Source of the DNA: Massilia alkalitolerans DSM 17462
GTDB lineage: Bacteria > Pseudomonadota > Gammaproteobacteria > Burkholderiales > Burkholderiaceae_D
DNA length: 64,000 nucleotides
NCBI RefSeq assembly: GCF_000427785.1
Contig: NZ_ATYR01000033.1
Location: 1 to 64,000, forward strand
Direction: 5' to 3'
Part shown: positions 48,372 through 57,401 of the stretch, piece after piece
Numbering within the stretch: the stretch's first letter is position 1
Layout: every line of letters starts with the position of its first letter
Position numbers and translations under genes: made by a program
The notes under the pieces: model-generated
What the model was told of the DNA's origin: nothing
Databases searched by the model: none
Seen by the model: the letters and a program-made list of their open reading frames with translations, nothing else

Positions 48372-49388
48372 ATGTCTTTACTCTCACGCCTCAGCGCGGG
48401 CGTGCTGGCGCTCGCCACCGCGCTCCCTGCCTCCGCCGCCCAACTCGAAGTCCACGACCCCGTGATGGCGAAAGAGGGCGGCAAGTACTACCTCTTCAGC
48501 ACCGGCCCCGGCATCACCCTCTACAGCTCGGCCGACATGAAGTCGTGGAAGCCGGAAGGCCGCATCTTCGCCGGCCAGCCCACCTGGGCCAGGACGGCGG
48601 CGCCGACCTTCAACGACCACATCTGGGCACCGGACATCTACCACTACAACGGGAATTACTACCTGTACTACTCGGTGTCGGGCTTCGGCAAGAACACCTC
48701 CGGCATCGGCGTGACGGTCAACACCACGCTCGACCCGCGCTCGCCGAACTACAAGTGGGAAGACCAGGGCATGGTGCTGCAGTCCATCCCGGGCCGCGAC
48801 CTGTGGAACGCGATCGATTCGCACGTGATCGACGACGAGAACGGCACGCCCTGGATGTCCTTCGGCTCCTTCTGGACCGGCCTCAAGCTCGTCAAGCTCG
48901 ACGCCAGCCGCACGGAGCTGGCCGAACCGCAGGAATGGCACACCATCGCCCGCCGCGACCGTCCGGCTTTCGTACCGGACGAAGAGGCCGGTCCGGCCCA
49001 GATCGAGGCGCCTTTCATCTTCAGGAAGAACGGCTGGTACTACCTGTTCGCTTCCTGGGACCTGTGCTGCAAGGGCAAGGACAGCACCTACAAGGTCGTG
49101 GTCGGCCGCGCCAAAGCCATCACCGGCCCCTACCTCGACCGCCAGGGCGTGGACATGGCCAAGGGCGGCGGTACGCTCGTCATCCAGGGCGACCGCGATT
49201 GGAAGGGGCTGGGCCACAACAGCGCCTATACCTTCGACGGCAAGGATGTCATGGTGCTGCACGCCTATGAAAGCGCCGACCGCTACAAGCAAAAATTGAA
49301 AGTGCTGGAGATGAAGTGGGACGGCGACGGCTGGCCGCTCGTCGACCAGTCTGAACTCAACCGTTACCAGAGCGTCCGCCTGCCATGA
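48372..49388 (+). CDS. GH43 arabinan endo-1,5-alpha-L-arabinanase-like, exported
   Basis: A 338-residue exported GH43 (signal residues 1-22, LALATALPASAA). The base Asp is in VHDPVMAK (near 28), the pKa-modulating Asp in NAIDSHVID (near 154) and the acid Glu in AQIEAPFIF (near 213). With HIWAPDIYHYNGNYYLYYS the domain resembles endo-arabinanases. It would cut the 1,5-arabinan backbone for the GH51 and other enzymes. The stop overlaps the GH127 start (ATGA). Ribosome site AGGAG. Confidence 0.9.
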   Translation: MSLLSRLSAGVLALATALPASAAQLEVHDPVMAKEGGKYYLFSTGPGITLYSSADMKSWKPEGRIFAGQPTWARTAAPTFNDHIWAPDIYHYNGNYYLYYSVSGFGKNTSGIGVTVNTTLDPRSPNYKWEDQGMVLQSIPGRDLWNAIDSHVIDDENGTPWMSFGSFWTGLKLVKLDASRTELAEPQEWHTIARRDRPAFVPDEEAGPAQIEAPFIFRKNGWYYLFASWDLCCKGKDSTYKVVVGRAKAITGPYLDRQGVDMAKGGGTLVIQGDRDWKGLGHNSAYTFDGKDVMVLHAYESADRYKQKLKVLEMKWDGDGWPLVDQSELNRYQSVRLP

Positions 49389-51730
49389 AGCTCCGTCTCG
49401 CCGCACTTGCCTTGCTCGTATCGACCGCCTGGGCCCAGGCGGCCGAGTTGTTCCCCCTGGCCGACGTGTGCCTGAAGCCCGGCCCCTTCCTCGACGCCCA
49501 GGCCACCGACCTGAACTACATGATGGCGATGGAGCCGGACCGCCTGCTGGCGCCCTTCCTGCGCGAGGCCGGCTTGAACCCGCGCCAGCCGAGCTACGGC
49601 AACTGGGAATCGACGGGGCTCGACGGCCACATGGGCGGCCACTACCTGTCGGCGCTGGCGCTGATGTATGCCGCGACGGGTGACACCGAGGTGCTGCGCC
49701 GCCTGAACTACTTCGTGGCGGAACTCAAGCGCGCGCAGGGAGCGAACGGCGACGGCTATGTCGGCGGCATTCCCGGCGGACGCCAGGCCTGGCGCGACAT
49801 CGCGGCGGGCAAGCTGGAGGCCAGCAACTTCTCGGTCAACGGCAAGTGGGTCCCCTGGTACAACCTGCACAAGGTCTACGCGGGCCTGCGCGATGCCCAC
49901 CGCTACGCCGGCAACGAGGATGCCCGCGCGATGCTGATCTCCCTGTCTGACTGGGCGCTGCGTCTGAGCGCGCATTTGAGCGAAGAGCAGATGCAGCAGA
50001 TGCTGCGCGCCGAGCATGGCGGCATGAACGAGATTCTCGCCGACGTGGCGCAGATGACCGGCGACGATAAATACCTTGCGCTGGCGCTGCGCTTTTCGCA
50101 CCAGGCTGTGTTGCAGCCGCTGGCGCAAGGGCAGGACAAGCTGACCGGCCTGCATGCCAACACCCAGATTCCGAAAGTAATCGGCTTCAAGCGCATCGCC
50201 GACATGACTGGGCGCCAGGACCTGGACCGGGCCGCGCAATTCTTCTGGCAGACGGTGGTCGAGCGCCGCTCGGTGGCCATCGGCGGCAACAGCGTCAAGG
50301 AGCACTTCCACGACACTGGAGACTTCGGTTCCATGATTGGCGAGGTCGAAGGGCCCGAGACCTGCAACACCTACAACATGCTCAAGCTGACGGGCATGCT
50401 GTTTCAGTCGGAGCAGAAGGGCAGCTATGGCGACTACTACGAGCGCGCGCTGTACAACCACATCCTGTCCTCGCAGCGCCCGGAGGGCGGCTTCGTCTAT
50501 TTCACGCCGATGCGGCCGAATCACTACCGTGTGTATTCGCAGGTCGACAAGGGCATGTGGTGCTGCGTCGGCTCAGGCATCGAGAGCCACGCCAAGTACG
50601 GCGAATTCATCTACGCGCACGAGGGCGACGCGCTGTTCGTGAACCTGTTCATCCCCTCGACGCTGCACTGGCGCGAGAAGGGCGTGCGCATTACCCAGTC
50701 GACGCGCTTCCCGGACGAGGGCAGCACCCGGCTGACGGTGGACGAGCCGGGCAGCTTCACCATGAAGATCCGCTATCCGGGCTGGGTCGCGGCCGGCAAG
50801 CTGGTGGTGAAGGTGAACGGCAAGGCGGTGAAGCTCGATGCGGCGCCGGGCGGCTACGTGAGCGTCGCGCGCGCGTGGAAGAAGGGCGACCGGGTCGACG
50901 TGCAGCTGCCGATGAGCACGCGCCTGGAGCAGATGCCGGACAAGTCGAACTACTACGCCGTGCTGCACGGCCCGATCGTGCTGGCCGCGAAGACGCGCAT
51001 GTTCGGCGACGAGGGGCTGAATTTCCTGGCCGACGAGTCGCGCATGGGCCACATCGCGGGCGGGCCGGTGTGTCCGCTGGAGGCGGCGCCGATGCTGGTG
51101 AGCGACTCGCTCGAGTTCCTGCGCCGCTTCAAGCCAGTGAAAGGCAAGCCGTTGACCTTCACGGCCCCGGGGCTGGTGCAGGGCGCCGCGGGCAGCGCGA
51201 CCGAATTCATTCCCTTCTTCCGCCTGCACGAGTCGCGCTACACGATGTACTGGCAGCATTCGACGCCGGCTGATTTCGAGCGCATGCGGGCCGAGAATGC
51301 CGCGCGCGAAGCGGACCGGCTGGCGCTGGACGCCCGTACCATCGACCAGGTGGCGCCGGGCGAGCAGCAGCCGGAGTCGGACCATTTCTTCAAGGGCGAG
51401 GGCATCGATGCGGGCGTGAACGGCGGACGCCACTGGCGCCATGCAAGCAAGTGGTTCAGCTATGAGCTGAAGGATCCGAAAGGGGAGGCGAAGCTGCTGC
51501 GGCTGAGCTTTGCTCGGGCCGATGCGGGACGGCGCTTCGATATCGAAGTCAATGGCGTGCTGCTGGCCGAAGTGACGCTTGCCAAGGATGCCGCCCAGGA
51601 GTTCTACACCGTCGACTACGCGCTGCCGGCGGCCATCCTGCAGGCCAAGCCGAACGCGTTGTCGGTGCGCTTCGTGGCCAAGCCGGGATCGGTGGCCGGC
51701 GGGCTGTACGGGCTGCGCCTGCTGCGCTAG
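49385..51730 (+). CDS. GH127 beta-L-arabinofuranosidase, exported
   Basis: A 781-residue enzyme with signal peptide (residues 1-19). The (alpha/alpha)6 barrel carries the GH127 zinc-cysteine site: Glu325 and Cys327 in EGPETCNTYNML and the pair Cys393/Cys394 in MWCCVGSG. In characterised HypBA1 a Zn-bound Cys of such a pair is the nucleophile. Beta-sandwich domains follow, including a C-terminal extension (about 680-781) that may bind sugar. The natural substrate class is beta-linked L-arabinofuranose in hydroxyproline-rich glycoproteins and some pectins. It is coupled to the upstream GH43. Confidence 0.93.
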   Translation: MKLRLAALALLVSTAWAQAAELFPLADVCLKPGPFLDAQATDLNYMMAMEPDRLLAPFLREAGLNPRQPSYGNWESTGLDGHMGGHYLSALALMYAATGDTEVLRRLNYFVAELKRAQGANGDGYVGGIPGGRQAWRDIAAGKLEASNFSVNGKWVPWYNLHKVYAGLRDAHRYAGNEDARAMLISLSDWALRLSAHLSEEQMQQMLRAEHGGMNEILADVAQMTGDDKYLALALRFSHQAVLQPLAQGQDKLTGLHANTQIPKVIGFKRIADMTGRQDLDRAAQFFWQTVVERRSVAIGGNSVKEHFHDTGDFGSMIGEVEGPETCNTYNMLKLTGMLFQSEQKGSYGDYYERALYNHILSSQRPEGGFVYFTPMRPNHYRVYSQVDKGMWCCVGSGIESHAKYGEFIYAHEGDALFVNLFIPSTLHWREKGVRITQSTRFPDEGSTRLTVDEPGSFTMKIRYPGWVAAGKLVVKVNGKAVKLDAAPGGYVSVARAWKKGDRVDVQLPMSTRLEQMPDKSNYYAVLHGPIVLAAKTRMFGDEGLNFLADESRMGHIAGGPVCPLEAAPMLVSDSLEFLRRFKPVKGKPLTFTAPGLVQGAAGSATEFIPFFRLHESRYTMYWQHSTPADFERMRAENAAREADRLALDARTIDQVAPGEQQPESDHFFKGEGIDAGVNGGRHWRHASKWFSYELKDPKGEAKLLRLSFARADAGRRFDIEVNGVLLAEVTLAKDAAQEFYTVDYALPAAILQAKPNALSVRFVAKPGSVAGGLYGLRLLR

Positions 51731-51737
51731 CGGCGCT

Positions 51738-52628
51738 TCAGGCGCGCATCGCCAGCGTCGTCTTGCAGCGCGGGTAGTAGATGCAGCCCCAGAATGCGCC
51801 GCGCTTGCTGTCGCGCGCGACCATGTTGGTGCCGCAGGAGGCACAGGTCGGTGTGCGGTAGTCGCCTTCGAAGGCGACGTCGAGCAGCGCCTTCTGCTTG
51901 TCGAGCGGGAGGTCGAGGATTTTCTTGACGAACGCGTCGCCGTCGAGCAGCTGGAGCGGGTTCGCCGCGCCGAACTGCAGCGCGTCCGGCGTATAGCTCC
52001 CGGTGGTGACGAAGATGCCTCTCCCGACGCCTTCGTGCACCATCACGCCGAGCAGCTCGCGAACTTCCTTGACCCCGACCGGATGGGTATTCCAGGCCTT
52101 GCACTGAACGATCGCCAGCGGTTTCGCCGGATCGACCTTGAACAGCTTGACGTCGATGCCACCGTCCGGCCCCGCGGCCAGGGTCGCCGTGGTAAAGCCG
52201 ACGGCTTCGTAGTACCTGGCGCAGAGCAGCTCGAAGCGCTTCCATTCCAGCATGCGCAGCGCCTCGCTCGACCACAGCGTTGGTGCAGCGGGGAGGCGCG
52301 TCGGTCCCGGCTTCTGGGCTGGCACCGCATCGGGTACGACACGCATGCGCGCACGCTCCCGGCTGGATCCGGATCGATGGTCTGACCCTCGAAACCCGGT
52401 ACGCAGCGCCGCCAGCACTGCCATGAAGGCCAGGGCGACGAAAACGATCCAGGACAGCGCGTCGAGATCCGGTTTCAGTGCCGACAGCGGCCCGCGCTCG
52501 GGCAGAAAACCCGGCAGTATCCAGCGGACGCCGAAGAAGGCGCTGACTGCGAGCGCGGCGCTGAACTGCCAGGGCAGCGCGACCAGATCGTTGACCAAAC
52601 CCTTGTTTCTGCGGCTACCCATATCCAT
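51738..52628 (-). CDS. Membrane-anchored Mrr-like restriction endonuclease with C4 zinc finger
   Basis: A protein of about 296 residues. It has two N-terminal membrane helices (about 22-38 and 59-76), an Mrr-type PD-(D/E)xK nuclease domain (GPDGGIDVKL with Asp near 159, then QCKAW with Lys near 177), and a C-terminal topoisomerase-type zinc finger (CASCGTN and PRCK, about 268-292). It resembles the broad group of restriction-endonuclease-domain membrane proteins of unknown role. It reads against the sugar genes and separates GH127 from the ABC importer. The start is uncertain (52628, 52622 or 52712). Confidence 0.85.
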   Translation of the reverse strand: MDMGSRRNKGLVNDLVALPWQFSAALAVSAFFGVRWILPGFLPERGPLSALKPDLDALSWIVFVALAFMAVLAALRTGFRGSDHRSGSSRERARMRVVPDAVPAQKPGPTRLPAAPTLWSSEALRMLEWKRFELLCARYYEAVGFTTATLAAGPDGGIDVKLFKVDPAKPLAIVQCKAWNTHPVGVKEVRELLGVMVHEGVGRGIFVTTGSYTPDALQFGAANPLQLLDGDAFVKKILDLPLDKQKALLDVAFEGDYRTPTCASCGTNMVARDSKRGAFWGCIYYPRCKTTLAMRA

Positions 52629-52759
52629 TCCATGTTGTCGTATGGAAATAATAGTAGTCGAGTATGCAGAAGTTGTCCCTGCTGAATCAGTCTCAACCCC
52701 GTTTTGATGCATCTTGCATGCAAGGAACGAATGGTTCGAAGGTAGTGATATCGAATCCG

Positions 52760-52788
52760 GTATCTACTCAAGCACAAATATGATTGGA
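52760..52788 (+). promoter_or_regulatory. Shared locus operator, copy 3 (ytfQ operon)
   Basis: GTATC-N13-ATATGATTGGA, identical to copy 1 at all 16 conserved positions, 55 bases before the ytfQ start. The left flank AATCCG and right flank ATCAG extend the dyad. Confidence 0.72.
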
Positions 52789-52843
52789 TCAGCATCACAC
52801 TTTGTCTTACGATTGCGAAACAACAATACCGGAGACTAAGGTA

Positions 52844-53806
52844 ATGACCCTCACCCGCAGAACCCTCCTGGGTAGCGCCGCCGCCTGCGCTGTCGCCCTC
52901 GCGATGCCGGCCTACGCCGCCAAACCCCTCACCATCGGCTTCTCCCAGGTCGGCGCCGAAAGCGAATGGCGCACCGCCAACACCGCCTCGATCAAGAGCG
53001 CCGCCAAGGCGGCCGGCGTCAACCTCAAGTTCGCCGACGCCCAGCAGCGCCAGGAAAACCAGGTGAAGGCGATCCGCTCCTTCATCGCCCAGCGCGTCGA
53101 CGTGATCGCCTTCTCGCCGGTCGTGGAAAGCGGCTGGGACACCGTGCTGCGCGAAGCCAAGGCCGCCAAGATCCCGGTCATCCTCACCGACCGCGCCGTC
53201 AAGGTGAGCGATCCCTCGCTGTACGTGAGCTTCATCGGTTCCGACTTCGTGGAAGAGGGCCGCCGCGCCGCGCGCTGGCTGGTCGAGCACCAGAAGAAGA
53301 ACCCGAACCGCAGCTACAACATCGTCGAGCTGCAGGGCACCGTCGGCTCGGCGCCGGCGATCGACCGCAAGGCCGGCTTCGCGGAAGTCATCAAGGACCA
53401 TCCGAAGCTGAAGATCATCCGCTCGCAGACCGGCGACTTCACCCGCGCCAAGGGCAAGGAAGTGATGGAAGCCTTCCTCAAGTCCGACCGCAAGAACATC
53501 AACGTGCTCTATGCGCACAACGACGACATGGCGATCGGCGCGATCCAGGCCATTGAGGAAGCGGGCCTGAAGCCGGGCAAGGACATCCTGGTGGTGTCGA
53601 TCGACGGCGTGCGCGGCGCGTTCGAAGCCATGTTGCAGGGTAAGCTCAACGTCACCGTCGAGTGCAACCCGCTGCTCGGCCCGCAGCTGATCCAGACCGC
53701 CCAGATGGTCAAGGCGGGCAAGCCGGTGCCGAAGCGGATTACCGTGAACGAGGGTGTGTTCCCAGCTGAAGTCGCGGCCAAGGAATTCCCGAACCGTAAA
53801 TACTGA
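52844..53806 (+). CDS. ytfQ: Sugar ABC transporter substrate-binding protein, YtfQ-type
   Basis: A 320-residue periplasmic binding protein (signal residues 1-25, ACAVALAMPAYA, with an RR near the start). It closely follows E. coli YtfQ, which binds galactofuranose and arabinose: GFSQVGAESEWRTANT, ADAQQRQENQVKAIRSF, VELQGTVGSAPAIDRKAGF, SQTGDFTRAKGKEVMEAF and YAHNDDMAIGAIQAI. Within this locus L-arabinose (probably arabinofuranose or arabinopyranose) is the expected ligand. It opens a four-gene importer operon behind the shared operator. Confidence 0.95.
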   Translation: MTLTRRTLLGSAAACAVALAMPAYAAKPLTIGFSQVGAESEWRTANTASIKSAAKAAGVNLKFADAQQRQENQVKAIRSFIAQRVDVIAFSPVVESGWDTVLREAKAAKIPVILTDRAVKVSDPSLYVSFIGSDFVEEGRRAARWLVEHQKKNPNRSYNIVELQGTVGSAPAIDRKAGFAEVIKDHPKLKIIRSQTGDFTRAKGKEVMEAFLKSDRKNINVLYAHNDDMAIGAIQAIEEAGLKPGKDILVVSIDGVRGAFEAMLQGKLNVTVECNPLLGPQLIQTAQMVKAGKPVPKRITVNEGVFPAEVAAKEFPNRKY

Positions 53807-53813
53807 GGCGGCC

Positions 53814-55337
53814 ATGCTCGCCTCGACCACCGTGGCGCCGGTCCTGGAAGTGACCGGCATCCACAAGCAATTCCCGGGCGTGAAGGCGCTGTCGGACGCG
53901 GGCCTGCGCCTGTTCCCCGGCGAAGTCCACACGCTGATGGGCCAGAACGGCGCCGGCAAGTCGACCCTCATCAAGGTCCTCACCGGCGTCTACCAGCCCG
54001 AGCGCGGCAGCATCCAACTGGATGGCCTGACGATCGCGCCGACGTCCACTCAGGACGCCCAGCAGCTCGGCATCAGCACGGTCTACCAGGAAGTGAACCT
54101 GTGCCCGAACCTGTCGGTCGCGGAAAACATCTTCATTGGACGCTATCCGCGCCGCTTCGGCATGATCGATTGGCGCGGCATGCGCCGCCAGGCTGCCGAA
54201 CTATTAAAACGCCTGCAGATCGATGTCGACGTCTCCCAGCCCCTGTCGAGCTATCCGCTCGCCATCCAGCAGATGGTCGCGATCGCGCGGGCGCTGAACA
54301 TTTCGAGCAAGGTCCTGATCCTCGATGAACCCACCTCCAGCCTGGACGAGAACGAAGTCCAGCTGCTGTTCTCGGTGCTGCGCGGCTTGCGCGATCAGGG
54401 CATGGCGATCCTGTTCGTCACCCACTTCCTCGACCAGACCTACGCGATCTCCGACCGCATCACCGTGATGCGCAACGGCGAGCGCGAAGGCGAGTACCTG
54501 TGCAGCGAGCTGTCGCGCCTGGCCCTGGTCAACAAGATGATCGGCGCACCGGCCGAGGCGCAAGAAGAAACCGGCAGTGCGTGCGCCGCAGCCGGCGAAG
54601 CCACCGAGACCTTCCTGCGCACCAAGGCGCTGGCGCGCAAGGGCGTGCTCAATCCGATCGACCTCGAGATCCGCAAGGGAGAATTGCTCGGCCTGGCCGG
54701 CCTGCTCGGTTCCGGCCGCACCGAGACCGCGCGCCTGCTGTTCGGGGCCGACAAGGCCGACGGCGGCGCGATCGAGATCGATGGCCGCAGCCGCGTGTTC
54801 TCCACGCCGCGCGACGCCATTCAACAGGGCATCGGCTTCTGCTCGGAAGACCGCAAGCACGAGGGCGCGATCCTGGCCCTGTCGGTGCGCGAGAACCTGA
54901 TCCTGGCGCTGCAGGCGCGCCAGGGACTGCTGCGCGCGATTCCGATGCGCCGCCAGCAGGAACTGGCGGCCCACTATGTGAAACAACTGGGGATCAAGAC
55001 GGCGAGCATCGAAACGCCGATCGGCACGCTCTCCGGCGGCAACCAGCAGAAGGTCCTGCTGGCCCGCTGGCTGGCCACCGAGCCGAAGCTGATGATCCTC
55101 GACGAACCGACGCGCGGCATCGACGTGCGCGCCAAGCAGGAAATCATGGATTACGTTACCACCCTGTGCCGCAAGGGCATGTCGATTCTGTTCATTTCGT
55201 CCGAGCTGCCCGAGGTGCTGCGCGTGAGCGACCGCATCGTCGTCATGCGCGACCGCAAGGCCTGCGGCGAGTACGGCCGCGGTGAGCTGGACGACAGTTC
55301 GGTGCTGCACGTGATCGCCGGGGAGGGCAGCGCATGA
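53814..55337 (+). CDS. ytfR: Sugar ABC transporter ATP-binding protein, YtfR-type
   Basis: A 507-residue double ATPase of the carbohydrate uptake 2 group. The first domain has Walker A GQNGAGKST (near residue 43) and Walker B LILDEPTSSLD. The second has a degenerate Walker A GLLGSGRTE, the signature LSGGNQQKV and LMILDEPTRGID. The degenerate second site is normal for this group. It starts 7 bases after ytfQ and overlaps ytfT by 4 bases. Confidence 0.95.
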   Translation: MLASTTVAPVLEVTGIHKQFPGVKALSDAGLRLFPGEVHTLMGQNGAGKSTLIKVLTGVYQPERGSIQLDGLTIAPTSTQDAQQLGISTVYQEVNLCPNLSVAENIFIGRYPRRFGMIDWRGMRRQAAELLKRLQIDVDVSQPLSSYPLAIQQMVAIARALNISSKVLILDEPTSSLDENEVQLLFSVLRGLRDQGMAILFVTHFLDQTYAISDRITVMRNGEREGEYLCSELSRLALVNKMIGAPAEAQEETGSACAAAGEATETFLRTKALARKGVLNPIDLEIRKGELLGLAGLLGSGRTETARLLFGADKADGGAIEIDGRSRVFSTPRDAIQQGIGFCSEDRKHEGAILALSVRENLILALQARQGLLRAIPMRRQQELAAHYVKQLGIKTASIETPIGTLSGGNQQKVLLARWLATEPKLMILDEPTRGIDVRAKQEIMDYVTTLCRKGMSILFISSELPEVLRVSDRIVVMRDRKACGEYGRGELDDSSVLHVIAGEGSA

Positions 55338-56398
55338 ACGTCGCTGTCAAGGAAACCGTGCTGGCGCCCGCGCAGGCCGTAAAACCCTCGGTGTTCCAGC
55401 ATGCGCTGTTCCGCCCCCTGGCGGCGCTGGCCTTGCTGCTCCTGATCGACTTCCTCCTGATTCCGGGCTTCTTCCACCTCGAGATCAAGGACGGCCACCT
55501 GTACGGCAGCCTGGTCGACATCGTCAACCGCGCCGCTCCCTTGATGCTGGCCGCGATCGGCATGACCCTGGTGATCGCCACGCGCGGCATCGACATCTCG
55601 GTGGGGGCGGTGGTGGCCCTGTCCGGCACCGTGGCCTCGATGCTCATCGGCGGCACCATGGTGATCAACAACGGCGTGCCCGAGTACGTGGCGCAGACGC
55701 CGATGGGACTGGCCCTGCTGGCAGCCATGGGCGCCGCCGTGCTGTGTGGCTTGTGGAACGGCGCCCTGGTGGCGGGCCTGGGCCTGCAGCCGATCGTCGC
55801 GACCCTGATCCTGATGGTGGCCGGGCGCGGCCTGGCTCAGCTGCTCACCGACGGCCAGATCGTTACCGTCTACTACCAGCCCTTCTTCTTCCTGGGTAGC
55901 GGCTACTTGCTCGGGCTGCCGTTCGCCTTGTTCGTGGTGATCGCGGTCTTTGCCGCTACCAGCCTGCTGCTGCGGCACACGGCGCTGGGCCTGTTCATCC
56001 AGGCGGTCGGCATCAATCCGGTGGCGGCGCGCCTGGCCGGCATCCGCACCGCGGCCCTGGTCGTCTTCGTCTACGTGTTCAGCGCGGCCTGCGCCGGCAT
56101 GGCCGGGCTGATGATCAGTTCCAACGTGAAGAGCGCGGACGCCAACAACGCCGGCCTGATGCTGGAGCTGGACGCCATCCTGGCAGTCACGCTGGGCGGC
56201 ACATCGCTCGCCGGCGGCAAGTTCTCGCTGATGGGCAGCATCATCGGGGCGCTGATCATCCAGACGCTCACCTACACCATCTATTCGCTGGGCGTCCCGC
56301 CCGAGGTCAACATGGTCGTGAAAGCAAGCGTGGTGTTCCTGGTCTGCATCTCCCAGTCCGACCAGTTCAAGAGCCTGTGGAAGAGGAGGGCGGCATGA
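55334..56398 (+). CDS. ytfT: Sugar ABC transporter permease, YtfT-type
   Basis: A 354-residue inner-membrane permease of the RbsC/YtfT family with about ten helices. Conserved loops are IATRGIDISVGAVVALSG and the EAA-like stretch LDAILAVTLGGTSLAGGKF near residue 278. It pairs with YjfF to form the channel. Starts are overlapped on both sides (ATGA with ytfR and yjfF), showing tight translational coupling. Confidence 0.94.
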   Translation: MNVAVKETVLAPAQAVKPSVFQHALFRPLAALALLLLIDFLLIPGFFHLEIKDGHLYGSLVDIVNRAAPLMLAAIGMTLVIATRGIDISVGAVVALSGTVASMLIGGTMVINNGVPEYVAQTPMGLALLAAMGAAVLCGLWNGALVAGLGLQPIVATLILMVAGRGLAQLLTDGQIVTVYYQPFFFLGSGYLLGLPFALFVVIAVFAATSLLLRHTALGLFIQAVGINPVAARLAGIRTAALVVFVYVFSAACAGMAGLMISSNVKSADANNAGLMLELDAILAVTLGGTSLAGGKFSLMGSIIGALIIQTLTYTIYSLGVPPEVNMVVKASVVFLVCISQSDQFKSLWKRRAA

Positions 56399-57372
56399 AC
56401 GCATTGACCACGCGCGTATCGAGCGCGCCCTGGTTCACCTCGGCCGCGACCGTGGTCCTGCTGGCGGCCATGCTGCTGGCCGGCGGCCAGGCCTATGAGG
56501 GCTTTCTGTCGCTGCAGGTGATGCTCAATCTGCTGATCGACAACACCTTCCTGCTGGTGCTGGCGATCGGCATGGGCGTCGTGATCCTCTCGGGCGGCAT
56601 CGATCTCTCGGTGGGCGCGGTGCTGGCCCTGGGCACCATGGTGGCGGCCTGGCTGCTGCAGGTGGCGCATTGGCCGCCGCTGGCGGTGATCGCCATCGTG
56701 CTGCTGGGTGGCGCGGCATTCGGTGGGGCGATGGGCGCCATCATCCATGTGTTCCGCCTGCAGCCCTTCATCGTCACCCTGGCCGGCATGTTCCTGGCGC
56801 GCGGCCTGTGCTACCTGATCAGCATCGAGTCGATCACCATCGAGGATCCGCTGTTCGTGGCCATGTCGCAGACCCAGCTGCCCTTCCTGGGCGGCTTCCT
56901 GTCCCCTGGCGCGCTGATCGCGATCGCCATGCTGCTGCTGGCGGTGTGGATGGCGCACTACTCGTCCTTCGGGCGCGCGGTGTACGCCATCGGCGGCAAC
57001 GAGCAGTCGGCCGCGATGATGGGACTGGCCGTGGGCCGCACCAAGGTAGCGGTGTATGCCTTCAGCGGCTTCTGCGCGGCGCTGGGCGGCCTGCTGTTCT
57101 CGTTCTACATGCTGTCCGGGTATGGCCTGCATGCGCAGGGCACCGAGCTGGATGCCATCGCGGCGGTGGTCATCGGCGGCACCCTGCTGACCGGCGGCTA
57201 CGGCTACGTCCTCGGCGCGCTGTCGGGCGTGCTGGTGCTCGGCACCATCCAGACCCTGATCGCCTTCGACGGCACCCTCAGCTCCTGGTGGACCAAGATC
57301 GTCATCGGCGCGCTGCTGTTCGTGTTCTGCGTGGTCCAACGCCTGATGGGCTTCCGTCAGAAGCAAAGCTAA
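56395..57372 (+). CDS. yjfF: Sugar ABC transporter permease, YjfF-type
   Basis: A 325-residue second permease of the importer, with VILSGGIDLSVGAVLALG, the loop YAIGGNEQSAAMMGLAVGRTKVAVYAFSG and LDAIAAVVIGGTLLTGGYG typical of the family. The start ATG 56395 lies within the ytfT stop. It is the last transporter gene; a GH43 gene follows after 29 bases with its own ribosome site and may be in the same transcript. Confidence 0.94.
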   Translation: MNALTTRVSSAPWFTSAATVVLLAAMLLAGGQAYEGFLSLQVMLNLLIDNTFLLVLAIGMGVVILSGGIDLSVGAVLALGTMVAAWLLQVAHWPPLAVIAIVLLGGAAFGGAMGAIIHVFRLQPFIVTLAGMFLARGLCYLISIESITIEDPLFVAMSQTQLPFLGGFLSPGALIAIAMLLLAVWMAHYSSFGRAVYAIGGNEQSAAMMGLAVGRTKVAVYAFSGFCAALGGLLFSFYMLSGYGLHAQGTELDAIAAVVIGGTLLTGGYGYVLGALSGVLVLGTIQTLIAFDGTLSSWWTKIVIGALLFVFCVVQRLMGFRQKQS

Positions 57373-57401
57373 TAAATATAAGCGATATATAAGGAGACGT
57401 G

